DNA of 64,000 nucleotides from Gammaproteobacteria bacterium 28-57-27. GTDB taxonomy: Bacteria; Pseudomonadota; Gammaproteobacteria; Halothiobacillales; Halothiobacillaceae. Of this stretch, positions 20,894 to 28,759 are shown one piece after another. A program made the translations under genes and the position numbers. The stretch covers positions 186,001 to 250,000 of the forward strand of contig NCGK01000001.1 of assembly GCA_002281735.1 (NCBI GenBank), read 5' to 3'. Within the stretch, counting starts at the first letter, position 1. Each line of letters starts with the position of its first letter. Under the pieces are notes generated by a model, which saw only the letters and a list, made by a program, of their open reading frames with translations, was not told the origin of the DNA and did not search any database.

Positions 20894-20910
20894 ATACTGG
20901 GGTCTAGTAT
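20894..20910 (-). promoter_or_regulatory. RcnR/CsoR-type operator upstream of the hupE arm
   Basis: ATACTGGGGTCTAGTAT contains TACT-GGGGTCT-AGTA. This is the same length and symmetry as the TACT-G tract-N-AGTA site bound by RcnR/InrS-type repressors. It lies about 110 bp upstream of the hupE-like start, between the ATPase stop and that gene. A minus-strand TATACT overlaps it and could be the -10. Confidence 0.65.
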
Positions 20911-20934
20911 ATCGGGTTTATGCCGCAACCGCCC

Positions 20935-22836
20935 TCAGGCGCCTGGAATGCGGACACGCAGCAGTTTGATTGAATTTACGAACACCAGCACGTCCGGGCC
21001 CAAATGGATGATAGCGGCCTCGATTGGGCCAATCCAGCCAAGCAGCGCCGCCGTGATACCGAGCACATGGACCACGCCAACGCCAACAAACAGATTTTCC
21101 TGGATGGTTCGGTAAGCACGCCGTGCGATGGCGCGCGCCGTCGCGATTTTCGCCAGATCATCCGTCATCAAGGCAATGTCTGCGGCTTCGAGAGCGGCCT
21201 GCGTTCCGCCGCCGCCCATGGCAATACCGACATCGGCACGCGCCAGCGCCGGCGCGTCGTTGATGCCATCCCCCACCATCGCCACGCGGTGTCCCTGGGC
21301 TTGCAGTTCCGCGATGGCGCGAACCTTGTCTTCCGGCATCAGGTCGGCACGGACTTCATCCACCCCCAGGCTCTCCGCCACGACTTTCGCGGTGGCGGCA
21401 TTGTCGCCGGTCAGCATGACGATTCGCTTGATCCCGCTCTTTTTCAGGTTGTCCAAGGCGTCCTTGGCGCCCGGCCGTACGGTATCGGCGATGAAAATCA
21501 CGCCCGCGAATTGTCCATCGACGGCGACATGCACCGGTGTTTGCCCACTCCCCTCAAGCGGCGGGATTTGTGTCACGGCATTCTCACGCAACAGCGCCAC
21601 GTTGCCGACCAGAACCGCGCGCCCGTCAACGGTCGCTTTTACGCCACGCCCTTGCAACTGCTCATACTCATCCGGCTCCAGCAGGGCGACCTGGTGAAGG
21701 ACGGCGTAATCGACCACGGCTTTTGCGAGCGGGTGCGCCGAGCGGCGATCTGCGACGGCCGCCAGACGAAGAAGCTCGGGTTCAGGGAACGTCGGGTGGT
21801 GGGACTCGACCCGTACGACTTCGGGCTTGTTGGCCGTCAACGTGCCCGTCTTGTCGAAGACCATCACGTCCACCTTGGCCAGAGCTTCCAGATAGACGCC
21901 GCCCTTAATCAGGATGCCTGTCCGCGCCGCACGAGCAATGGCGGCGATCATGACCAGCGGCGTGGCCAGGCCAAGTTCGGCCGGAGAGGTAAAGATCAGC
22001 AGTGTGACGACAGTGCGCACGTCACGCGTCACCAGATAGACCGCGATCAGGAAGATGAAGACCACGGGAATCAGCCATGCCGCCACCTTGTCGGCGAGCT
22101 TCTGCACCGGGGCACGTTCTGCTTCGGCGTTTTGTACCAACGCAATGATTCGGGCAAAGATGGTGTCCGTGCCGATCTTTTCCGTCTCAATGTCCAGTGC
22201 GCCGGATTCCACCACCGTGCCGGCGAAGACGGTCATGCCCGGCTCCTTGTCTTTGGGCAGGCTTTCGCCGGTGATCGGCGCTTCGTTGACGGAAGCTTGT
22301 CCGCTGACGACGCGACCGTCCACCGGAATTCGTTCGCCAGCCCGTACCAGAATCACATCGCCTTGAGCAAGTTCGGCAATCGGGACCGTCCGCTCGCCGC
22401 TCGTGCTGCGCAGCAAGGCAACTTGCGGAACCGAGCCAATCAAGGACTGGATTGAAGCTCGGGCGCGGTCTGTATTCAGTTCGGCGATAAATTCTGCGAT
22501 CAGAATGATGACCATGAGTACCGCACCCGCAATGGTTTCTCCGCCGAGGACAGCGACCAGCGTGGCCACCGTGACGAAGATCTCCGTGCCGATCTTGCGT
22601 TCGTGGATGAGGTCAAGGATTCCGGTTTTGACCAGCGGATAGAGACCGATGGCGACGGCGGCGTACAACACCGGAATCGGCAGGATTTCTTGCCAGTACA
22701 ACAGGGCAATGAGGCCGGTCAGGAGAATCCGCCCGACTTCGACCCAGCGCTCGTGTGTCATGAGCGTCCACCAGGTTGATGCGACCGGATTGGCGGGCAA
22801 TGACCCCATTTCTTTCTTCAGCGTTTCTGTTTTCAA
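20935..22836 (-). CDS. P1B-type heavy-metal ATPase with atypical SPA motif
   Basis: A 633-aa metal-pumping P-type ATPase. Core motifs: TGES (189-192), DKTGT with the phosphorylated Asp328, the P1B marker HP at 368-369, TGDN (about 477) and GDGINDAPA (about 522). The membrane-helix motif that is CPC, SPC or TPC in known P1B pumps reads S284-P285-A286 followed by ELGLATPL. No N-terminal metal-binding domain is seen, and the last helix has HLGPDVLVFVNS rather than the common HEGST form. It therefore falls outside the standard copper, zinc and cobalt sequence classes. The neighbouring RcnR/RcnA pair points to nickel or cobalt; the substrate is inferred. It is divergent from the repressor gene. 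Confidence 0.88.
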   Translation of the reverse strand: MKTETLKKEMGSLPANPVASTWWTLMTHERWVEVGRILLTGLIALLYWQEILPIPVLYAAVAIGLYPLVKTGILDLIHERKIGTEIFVTVATLVAVLGGETIAGAVLMVIILIAEFIAELNTDRARASIQSLIGSVPQVALLRSTSGERTVPIAELAQGDVILVRAGERIPVDGRVVSGQASVNEAPITGESLPKDKEPGMTVFAGTVVESGALDIETEKIGTDTIFARIIALVQNAEAERAPVQKLADKVAAWLIPVVFIFLIAVYLVTRDVRTVVTLLIFTSPAELGLATPLVMIAAIARAARTGILIKGGVYLEALAKVDVMVFDKTGTLTANKPEVVRVESHHPTFPEPELLRLAAVADRRSAHPLAKAVVDYAVLHQVALLEPDEYEQLQGRGVKATVDGRAVLVGNVALLRENAVTQIPPLEGSGQTPVHVAVDGQFAGVIFIADTVRPGAKDALDNLKKSGIKRIVMLTGDNAATAKVVAESLGVDEVRADLMPEDKVRAIAELQAQGHRVAMVGDGINDAPALARADVGIAMGGGGTQAALEAADIALMTDDLAKIATARAIARRAYRTIQENLFVGVGVVHVLGITAALLGWIGPIEAAIIHLGPDVLVFVNSIKLLRVRIPGA

Positions 22837-22880
22837 TGCGAGTCTCCGTGATTACGAACGAGCGTGCCTGGCAACAAATG

Positions 22881-22925
22881 TTGATGCCCTGAATTTACAC
22901 CATATAATATACTATCCCCATGTAT
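22881..22925 (+). promoter_or_regulatory. Promoter and RcnR/CsoR-type operator of the repressor-exporter operon
   Basis: TTGATG (22881-22886), a 16-bp spacer and a perfect TATAAT (22903-22908) form a rightward promoter. Directly after the -10, ATACTATCCCCATGTAT (22909-22925) reads on the other strand as TACA-TGGGGAT-AGTA, matching in length and layout the operator at 20894. A repressor there would block both the rightward operon and the divergent ATPase gene, whose promoter must lie in the same 102-bp gap. Confidence 0.65.
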
Positions 22926-22938
22926 AGGATATAACCCG

Positions 22939-23208
22939 ATGACAACACACGCCTCTCACCCGGACATTGTGAAGCGACTCAAGCGCGCCGAAGGTCACCT
23001 CAAAAGCGTCATCGCCATGCTGGAGAAAGGACGCGGTTGTCTGGAAATTGCCCAACAACTGCAAGCCGTCGAAAGTGCCGTCAGCAATGCCAAGAAAACC
23101 CTGGTGCATGACCATATCGACCACTGCCTTGAACTGGCAGTGCGTGAAGACACCCAAGGCGCGGATGAAACCATCCGTGAGTTCAAAGCCATCACCAAAT
23201 ACCTATAA
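22939..23208 (+). CDS. CsoR/RcnR-family metal-sensing repressor
   Basis: An 89-aa all-helical repressor (DUF156 family). The family start HPDIVKRLKRAEGHLKSV and the core CLEIAQQLQAVESAV are clear. Candidate metal ligands are Cys34, His59 and Cys63, the C-H-C pattern of CsoR/InrS; extra histidines (4, 7, 20) could complete a nickel or cobalt site, as in InrS or RcnR. When metal binds, such proteins leave the operator. It sits 11 bp before the rcnA-like gene, and two matching operators are found in the element. The sensed metal is inferred from the cargo. Confidence 0.88.
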   Translation: MTTHASHPDIVKRLKRAEGHLKSVIAMLEKGRGCLEIAQQLQAVESAVSNAKKTLVHDHIDHCLELAVREDTQGADETIREFKAITKYL

Positions 23209-23219
23209 GGCGATTTTCA

Positions 23220-24344
23220 GTGACTGAATTTTCCACCCTATTACAGCAGGGCGCATCCAACGCCTGGCTATTCATTCCCAGCGCCATCTTGCTCGGTGGG
23301 TTGCATGGTCTTGAACCCGGCCATTCCAAGACCATGATGGCAGCTTTCATCGTGGCTATTCGCGGAACGCTGACGCAGGCGATCTTGCTGGGGCTGGCGG
23401 CAACGATTTCCCATACCGCGGTGGTGTGGGTCATTGCTCTCGGCGGGATGTATTTCGGGCAGCAATGGGACGCAGAAACAAGCGAGCCTTATATGCAAGT
23501 CGCGTCCGCCGTATTGATGATCAGCGTTGCCGTCTGGATGATGTGGCGAACATGGCGGCAGCAAAGAGCTTGCTTTCGCGATCTCGGAAATGAACACGAT
23601 CACCAGCATGACGAGGTGAAGCACATCGACACCGGCCACGGCATAGTGCGGCTGGAGGTGTTCGAAGATGGCGTGCCTCCCCGTTTCAGGCTCTTTCGTG
23701 ATGGCAAGCACGGTCATGTCTGGACGTCCGATCAGGTACGAATCGAAACAGAAAGATCAGACGGTAGCCGTCAGGCGTTTACCTTCGTGCAGCGCGACGG
23801 CTTTGTGGAATCTGAGCAAGAGATATCCGAGCCGCATGAGTTTGTCGCCCGCCTGCGCTTAGGCCATGAGCACCATAGCCACGACTATGACGTGGAGTTT
23901 GTCGAACACGATCACCATCACCACGCCATTAAAGACTATGACGAATTGGATGTGTCAGCGCCGGGCTACCAAGACCCGCACGAGCTGGCGCACGCCAATG
24001 ACATCCGCCGTCGCTTCGCCAATCGAGAGGTGACAACTGGGCAAATCATCATGTTCGGGCTGACGGGTGGGCTGATTCCATGCCCGGCCTCGATCACCGT
24101 CTTGCTGCTGTGCCTGCAACTGAAAAAGATCGCTCTTGGCGCAACGCTTGTTTTGTCTTTCAGTATCGGCTTGGCGCTTACGATGGTGGTATCTGGCGCA
24201 CTGGCCGCCTTGAGCGTGAAACACGTTTCCAAGCGATGGAGCGGCTTCGGCGAGTTCGCCCGGAAAGCACCGTACTTTTCCGGTGCGTTGATCCTGCTGG
24301 TAGGCTTTTATGTCGGTTACCAAGGATTACACGCCTTGGCATGA
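23220..24344 (+). CDS. rcnA: RcnA-like nickel/cobalt exporter with large His-rich insertion
   Basis: A 374-aa membrane transporter of the NicO/RcnA family, which pumps nickel and cobalt out of the cell. N-terminal motif: LHGLEPGHSKTMMAAF; C-terminal half: TGGLIPCPASITVLLLCL and a run of hydrophobic helices. Between them, residues about 120-265 form a long soluble region with several His clusters (NEHDHQHDE, GHEHHSH, EHDHHHH) and, embedded in it, a strand-rich stretch with RLEVFEDGVPPRFRLF and QAFTFVQRDGF. E. coli RcnA has only a short His loop there, so this insertion is large. The GTG start has AAGG upstream. It is co-transcribed with the repressor. Confidence 0.9.
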   Translation: MTEFSTLLQQGASNAWLFIPSAILLGGLHGLEPGHSKTMMAAFIVAIRGTLTQAILLGLAATISHTAVVWVIALGGMYFGQQWDAETSEPYMQVASAVLMISVAVWMMWRTWRQQRACFRDLGNEHDHQHDEVKHIDTGHGIVRLEVFEDGVPPRFRLFRDGKHGHVWTSDQVRIETERSDGSRQAFTFVQRDGFVESEQEISEPHEFVARLRLGHEHHSHDYDVEFVEHDHHHHAIKDYDELDVSAPGYQDPHELAHANDIRRRFANREVTTGQIIMFGLTGGLIPCPASITVLLLCLQLKKIALGATLVLSFSIGLALTMVVSGALAALSVKHVSKRWSGFGEFARKAPYFSGALILLVGFYVGYQGLHALA

Positions 24345-24494
24345 TCGGGTGCCTTGTCAGGTTTGACTATACCCTAACCTGATGTCAGGATCGCCTGTCT
24401 CGCAACGTCAGAATAGAGTATATTTTGACTTTTATTGACACATGCCGCGAAAGGTCATAGATTTCTTCCTGACATTTTCGTTTTGGGAGGCGTT
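24345..24494. other. Probable res site of the transposon
   Basis: This 150-bp gap before tnpR holds several imperfect inverted pairs typical of resolvase subsites: TGTCAGG and CCTGATGTCAGG around 24356-24395, CGTCAG near 24407, TTGACTTTTATTGACA near 24424-24440 and CCTGACA near 24470. The position directly upstream of tnpR is where Tn3-family res sites lie. The exact crossover point cannot be set by eye. Confidence 0.6.
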
Positions 24495-25055
24495 TTGCAG
24501 GGGCAACGTATCGGCTACGTCCGGGTCAGCAGCTTCGACCAGAACCCGGAACGGCAACTGGAGCAAGTTGAAGTCGTAAAGGTGTTCACCGACAAGGCAT
24601 CGGGCAAGGACACCCAGCGGCCGGAACTTGACGCACTGCTGTCCTTTGTGCGCGATGGCGATACCGTGGTCGTGCACAGCATGGATCGCTTGGCGCGTAA
24701 CCTGGATGACCTTCGCCGGCTCGTACAAAAGCTGACCAAGCGCGGTGTGCGCATCGAATTCGTCAAGGAAAGTTTGACTTTCACCGGCGAGGACTCGCCG
24801 ATGGCGAACCTGATGTTGTCCGTCATGGGCGCGTTTGCCGAGTTCGAGCGCGCCTTGATCCGCGAGCGGCAGCGCGAAGGTATTGCGCTTGCCAAGCAGC
24901 GCGGAGCCTACCGGGGACGCAAAAAAGCATTGTCGCCCGAGCAGGCGGCCGAACTGCAACAACGAGTTGCAGCTGGCGAACAGAAAGCGAAGCTGTCTCG
25001 CGAGTTCGGCATTAGTCGCGAAACCTTGTACCAATACCTGAGAACGGATAACTGA
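24495..25055 (+). CDS. tnpR: Tn3-family resolvase
   Basis: A 186-aa serine recombinase that resolves transposition cointegrates at res. It opens with QGQRIGYVRVSSFDQNPERQ, where the Ser in VSS is the nucleophile. The catalytic arginines are in SMDRLARNLDDLRR. The long helix AFAEFERALIRERQREGI and a C-terminal helix-turn-helix (SREFGISRETLYQYL) follow. The TTG at 24495 is chosen because GGGAGG lies 5-10 bp upstream and the product then begins exactly like resolvases of the Tn21/Tn5053 mercury transposons, which it closely resembles. Confidence 0.93.
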   Translation: MQGQRIGYVRVSSFDQNPERQLEQVEVVKVFTDKASGKDTQRPELDALLSFVRDGDTVVVHSMDRLARNLDDLRRLVQKLTKRGVRIEFVKESLTFTGEDSPMANLMLSVMGAFAEFERALIRERQREGIALAKQRGAYRGRKKALSPEQAAELQQRVAAGEQKAKLSREFGISRETLYQYLRTDN

Positions 25056-25127
25056 CGATGCCTTGTCGCTCACTCTTGTCCGCCGTCGGGCGCGAGAGTT
25101 TGTTGCTTGGCAAAACGGGAATGCGGC

Positions 25128-28100
25128 ATGCGCGGTGACAGTAACGAGCGACTGACCATCCTCACGGAAGCAGAAAAGACAGCGCTCTATGACATTCCCG
25201 ATTTCGATGATTTCCAGCGCATAGAATTTTTTGCAATGACCGAGGCCGAACGCTCCTTGGCTTTGCAGCGCAGGGGTATCTTGAAACAAATCTATTGCTT
25301 GCTGCAAATGGGCTACTTCAAGGCCAAGCAAGCGTTTTTCCAGTTCACCCTGGATGAGGTGCCGCCAGAAGATATCGCGTTCTTGCTGCAACGGTATTTT
25401 CCTGGACAAACGCTTACGGTCTCGCCGCTGAGCGCAAAGGAATATTACGCGCAGCGCAGAGAAATTGTGGCTTTGTTTGGCTACCGCCTTTGGGCAGACG
25501 ATGACCTGCCGACATTACGCGACAAGGCAAAACTGCTGGCCCGCACGGACGTGACCCCCACCTTTTTACTGGCTGAATTGATGGTGTTTTTGGTTGGCCA
25601 ACGCATCGTGCGGCCAGGCTACTCCACGCTGCAAACCATTATCAGGGACGCACTTACTGCCGAGCGTGAACGTCTGGAGCAATTGGTCGAAGCCGCATTG
25701 GCCGACGCGACACGCAATGCGATCCAGCAATTGCTGGTGCGAGAAAACACCTTGTCCGATTTGGCCGCGCTCAAACAGGATGCCAAGAGTTTTCGCCATG
25801 GACAGATGAAGTTGGAACGCCAAAAGCGCCTCACGTTGACTCCCCTGTATGCTATCGCCAAAACACTGTTGCCAAGCCTTGAAATCTCGCAACTCAACAT
25901 CGCCTACTACGCCAGCCTCGCCAATTTTTACACCATCTACGATTTGCGGCGACTCAAGCCCGGCCAGACCGACCTCTACTTGCTGTGTTACGCCTGGCAA
26001 CGTTACCGGCAGCTCACGGACAATGTGGTGGAAGCCTTTGGCTACCACACGCGGCAACTCGAAGACGATACCAAGGCCGTCGCCAATCAACAGGCGGCCC
26101 AAATACACAACGAACGGCAGCAAGCAACGCCAAGGGTGGGTGAACTGCTCTTGTTGTATGTGGATGATACGCTCACCGACGTGACGCCATTCGGCACGGT
26201 GCGCCACCGGGCATTCCGCATCATGCCTGAAGAGAAGTTGCGCTCGACCGGCAAACTCCTGACTGAGAAACCTGTCAGCCAAATGGATCTGCGCTGGCAA
26301 GCGGTGGACAAGCAAAGCGGGCTTTGCACGAAGAATCTCCGCTCGCTGGCCATAGCGCTGGATTTTGAAAGTTGCACGCCCAGGGGCAAAGCCTGGCTCG
26401 CCGCACTGCAATGGATGAAGACGGTCTTTGCTCGTCAGCAGCGACTGGCTAAGCAGCCTCTGGAGGAAGTACCACTGCGCACGATTCCCACCCGCTTGCG
26501 CAGCTTTCTGTTGGCCTTCGACCCGGAGGGAAAGCCGGTCAGCCTGCGTGGCGACCGATATGAATTTTGGGTTTACCGACAACTGCGTAAGCGCCTCGAT
26601 ATGGGCGACATTTACCTCAATGACAGTGTGCAACATCGGCGTTTTGCGGACGACTTGGTGTCCATGGAGAACAAGGCCGACGCACTCAAAGCACTGAACA
26701 TACCCTGGCTACGCGAGCCTGTGGAGGTGACGCTTGATGCACTGTTCACTGAACTTGATACGCAATGGCGAACATTCGATGAGGAACTTCGCTGCGGCAA
26801 GCTCAAACACCTGGAGTTTGACCCGGATAAGCAAATACTGACTTGGCACCGTCCCAAAGCGGACAAGGACAAGCAACTGCAACAGGGTTTCTACGGCAAG
26901 CTCCAAGCGCGCGACGTTGCCGATGTTTTTCGGTTTGTTAATGCGCAGTGCCATTTCCTGTCCGCAATGACACCTTTACAGCCACGCTACGCCAAGAAGA
27001 TCGCCGACGAAGACAGCTTGATGGCGGTAATTATTGCGCAGGCCATGAACCATGGCAATTTCAGCATGGCCGAAACCTGCGATATCCCGTACCACGTCCT
27101 GGAGGCCACGCATCAACAGCACCTGCGCCCGGCCACATTGATTGATGCGAACGACAAGATCAGCAATTTCATCGCCAGTTTGCCCATATTCCCTTACTAC
27201 TCTATTGGCATGGACGTACTCTATGGCAGTGTTGACGGGCAAAAATTTACCTCTGCCAAGCCCACACTCAAGGCTCGCCATTCACGAAAGTATTTTGGTG
27301 GGGGTAGAGGAGTTGTGGCCTTCACCTTGCTGGCCAACCATGTGGCGTTGCAAACCGAACTGCTGGGCGCAAACCAGCACGAGAGCTACTGGGTGTTCGA
27401 CATCTGCTACAACAACACGTCTGACATCGTGCCGACCACGATCACCGGCGATATGCATTGCATCAACATGGCCAACTTTGCCATTCTGTACTGGTTCGGC
27501 ATGAATCTCGCACCGCGTTTTACTAATTTGCAGACGCAGCTGAAGCACCTCTATTGTGGTTCTGACCAAGGAGGGTATTCGAATTTCCTGATCCAGCCGG
27601 TGGGACAGATTGACCGCCACCTGATTGCCTCGGAGAAGGCGAACATGGATCACATTGCCGCCACGCTGGGACTCAAGGAGATGAGCCAAAGCGTGCTGAT
27701 GCGCAAGATTTGCACTTTGTCCGGGCATCACCGTACCCGCAAGGCCATTTTTGAGTTCGACAAGCTGATCCGAACAATCTATACGCTCCGCTACTTGCGC
27801 GATCCTCAACTACAGCGCGATGTTCATCGCTCAGAAAACCGCATTGAATCCTACCACCAGTTACGATCCACCATCGCCAAGGTAAATGGACGGAAGGAAT
27901 TGACTGGGCGCACCGACTTGGAGGTTGCCATCAGCAACCAGTGTGGTCGCCTGATTGCAAATGTTGTAATTGCGTACAACTCCATGCTGTTGTCAGGTAT
28001 GTTGAATCGTTATCTGGCTACTGCCAATGAAAAGGCGCTGGATTTGCTGCGAAGAATCTCGCCAGTGGCATGGCAACATCTCCATTTCCTGGGGCACTAC

Positions 28101-28166
28101 GCATTCCGTGACAAGGGCCACCCCATTGACCTAGACGCCATCTTGGCGGGGATTGACTGGGAATAG
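25128..28166 (+). CDS. tnpA: Tn3-family transposase
   Basis: A 1,012-aa DDE transposase acting on the 38-bp ends. The N-terminal DNA-binding part begins LTILTEAEKTALYDIPDFDD. The RNase H-like catalytic core carries Asp in YSIGMDVLYGSVDGQKF, Asp in TTITGDMHCINMANF and Glu in RSENRIESYHQLRSTIAKV. The length and C-terminal NQCGRLIANVVIAYNS are normal for the family and no frameshift is seen, so it looks functional. A TTG 21 bp upstream is an alternative start. It ends 14 bp before the right inverted repeat. Confidence 0.95.
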   Translation: MRGDSNERLTILTEAEKTALYDIPDFDDFQRIEFFAMTEAERSLALQRRGILKQIYCLLQMGYFKAKQAFFQFTLDEVPPEDIAFLLQRYFPGQTLTVSPLSAKEYYAQRREIVALFGYRLWADDDLPTLRDKAKLLARTDVTPTFLLAELMVFLVGQRIVRPGYSTLQTIIRDALTAERERLEQLVEAALADATRNAIQQLLVRENTLSDLAALKQDAKSFRHGQMKLERQKRLTLTPLYAIAKTLLPSLEISQLNIAYYASLANFYTIYDLRRLKPGQTDLYLLCYAWQRYRQLTDNVVEAFGYHTRQLEDDTKAVANQQAAQIHNERQQATPRVGELLLLYVDDTLTDVTPFGTVRHRAFRIMPEEKLRSTGKLLTEKPVSQMDLRWQAVDKQSGLCTKNLRSLAIALDFESCTPRGKAWLAALQWMKTVFARQQRLAKQPLEEVPLRTIPTRLRSFLLAFDPEGKPVSLRGDRYEFWVYRQLRKRLDMGDIYLNDSVQHRRFADDLVSMENKADALKALNIPWLREPVEVTLDALFTELDTQWRTFDEELRCGKLKHLEFDPDKQILTWHRPKADKDKQLQQGFYGKLQARDVADVFRFVNAQCHFLSAMTPLQPRYAKKIADEDSLMAVIIAQAMNHGNFSMAETCDIPYHVLEATHQQHLRPATLIDANDKISNFIASLPIFPYYSIGMDVLYGSVDGQKFTSAKPTLKARHSRKYFGGGRGVVAFTLLANHVALQTELLGANQHESYWVFDICYNNTSDIVPTTITGDMHCINMANFAILYWFGMNLAPRFTNLQTQLKHLYCGSDQGGYSNFLIQPVGQIDRHLIASEKANMDHIAATLGLKEMSQSVLMRKICTLSGHHRTRKAIFEFDKLIRTIYTLRYLRDPQLQRDVHRSENRIESYHQLRSTIAKVNGRKELTGRTDLEVAISNQCGRLIANVVIAYNSMLLSGMLNRYLATANEKALDLLRRISPVAWQHLHFLGHYAFRDKGHPIDLDAILAGIDWE

Positions 28167-28180
28167 CTGCCAGTTTTGGT

Positions 28181-28218
28181 ATTTTGGACAAATTCCGCCG
28201 GTTTGGGCTTAGAACCCC
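28181..28218 (-). repeat. Transposon right terminal inverted repeat (IRR)
   Basis: Read on the minus strand from 28218 it begins GGGGTTCTAAGCCCAAACCG, matching the left end with three mismatches in 34 bp. Confidence 0.93.
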
Positions 28219-28223
28219 ATACC
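28219..28223. repeat. Target-site duplication, right copy (ATACC)
   Basis: ATACC directly after the terminal CCCC, identical to 18806-18810. Confidence 0.92.
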
Positions 28224-28565
28224 GTGGTCGGCTGGAACTTCAAACCCATGGGCGCAATGATCAAGGGTGAAAAACCCTACAACGCCGCCGAGTTCCAGCG
28301 CATGGCAGAAAACGTTGCCTTTATGAGCAAACTTGCTGCCGAAGGTTTTATTCCCGGCAGCGATGCCAAAGCAGGCGATACGGCCGCCAAGGACGAAATA
28401 TGGAAAAAGCCCGAAGACTTCAAGGCCAAGATGGCCGACTTTGAAAAGGCCAGTGCTGAATTGGCCACGGTGGCCAAAGGCGGTGACCTGAATGCCATCA
28501 AACCCATGTTCGGTAAAACCGCTGAAACCTGCAAGGCTTGCCACAAAGCCTTTCGCAATGATTGA
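28224..28565 (+). pseudogene. cycP: Cytochrome c' gene, 3' fragment
   Basis: The remaining 113 codons of the interrupted gene. The sequence resumes with VVGWNFKPMGAMIKGEKP, continues through the four-helix bundle, and ends with the covalent haem motif CKACH in AETCKACHKAFRND. The frame is exactly in phase with the 5' fragment. A longer open frame starting inside the transposon end can be read but is an artefact of the insertion. Without signal peptide and helix 1, no functional cytochrome c' can be made from this copy. A cytochrome b gene lies nearby and convergent, a common partner of cytochrome c'. Confidence 0.92.
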
Positions 28566-28595
28566 TTATAGCTCCGGCACGAATTAGCCTTGAGC

Positions 28596-28641
28596 GTAGG
28601 TCGGGCTTTAGCCCGACATGTCGGCATGAATGCCGACCTAC
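28596..28641. repeat. REP-like double hairpin
   Basis: Two adjacent hairpins, GTCGGGCTTTAGCCCGAC and GTCGGCATGAATGCCGAC, are framed by GTAGG and CCTAC. This is a common extragenic palindrome type in Pseudomonadota. A further GC-rich hairpin (GGCGTCCTCGCC) follows near 28690. They lie between the broken cytochrome c' gene and the cytochrome b gene and may stop transcription. Confidence 0.75.
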
Positions 28642-28759
28642 AATCACGGATAAAGCTGGCCGGATCAATAGCTTCAACGGTGGAGGAGCGGCGTCCTCGC
28701 CGCGAAGAGCCATAAACGAGCAGTCCTGTCGGACGAGAGGCGAAAGGACTGCTGTGTAA

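Larger units (their letters stand above)
18811..28218. mobile_element. Complete Tn3-family transposon with nickel/cobalt resistance cargo (9,408 bp)
   Basis: It is bounded by near-identical terminal inverted repeats starting GGGGTT, flanked by ATACC duplications, and carries its own tnpR, res site and tnpA at the right end. Cargo from left to right: yqaA-like, membrane-anchor protein and hupE-like (all leftward), P1B-type ATPase (leftward), CsoR/RcnR-type repressor and rcnA-like exporter (rightward). The resolvase resembles those of mercury transposons of the Tn21/Tn5053 group. All transposition parts look intact, so the element may still be active. Insertion split the cytochrome c' gene. Confidence 0.95.

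Noticed and set aside
21004-22455. 483-aa plus-strand open frame opposite the P1B ATPase gene
   Set aside because: It lies wholly antisense to a well-supported gene, has no recognisable domain, and has the low-complexity composition of a shadow frame in GC-rich DNA.
25566-26636. 356-aa minus-strand open frame opposite tnpA
   Set aside because: Antisense to the intact transposase; no motifs and no ribosome-binding site.
28176-28565. 129-aa open frame ending in CKACH
   Set aside because: Its start lies in the transposon right end. The genuine part begins at 28224 and is the 3' fragment of the split cytochrome c' gene.
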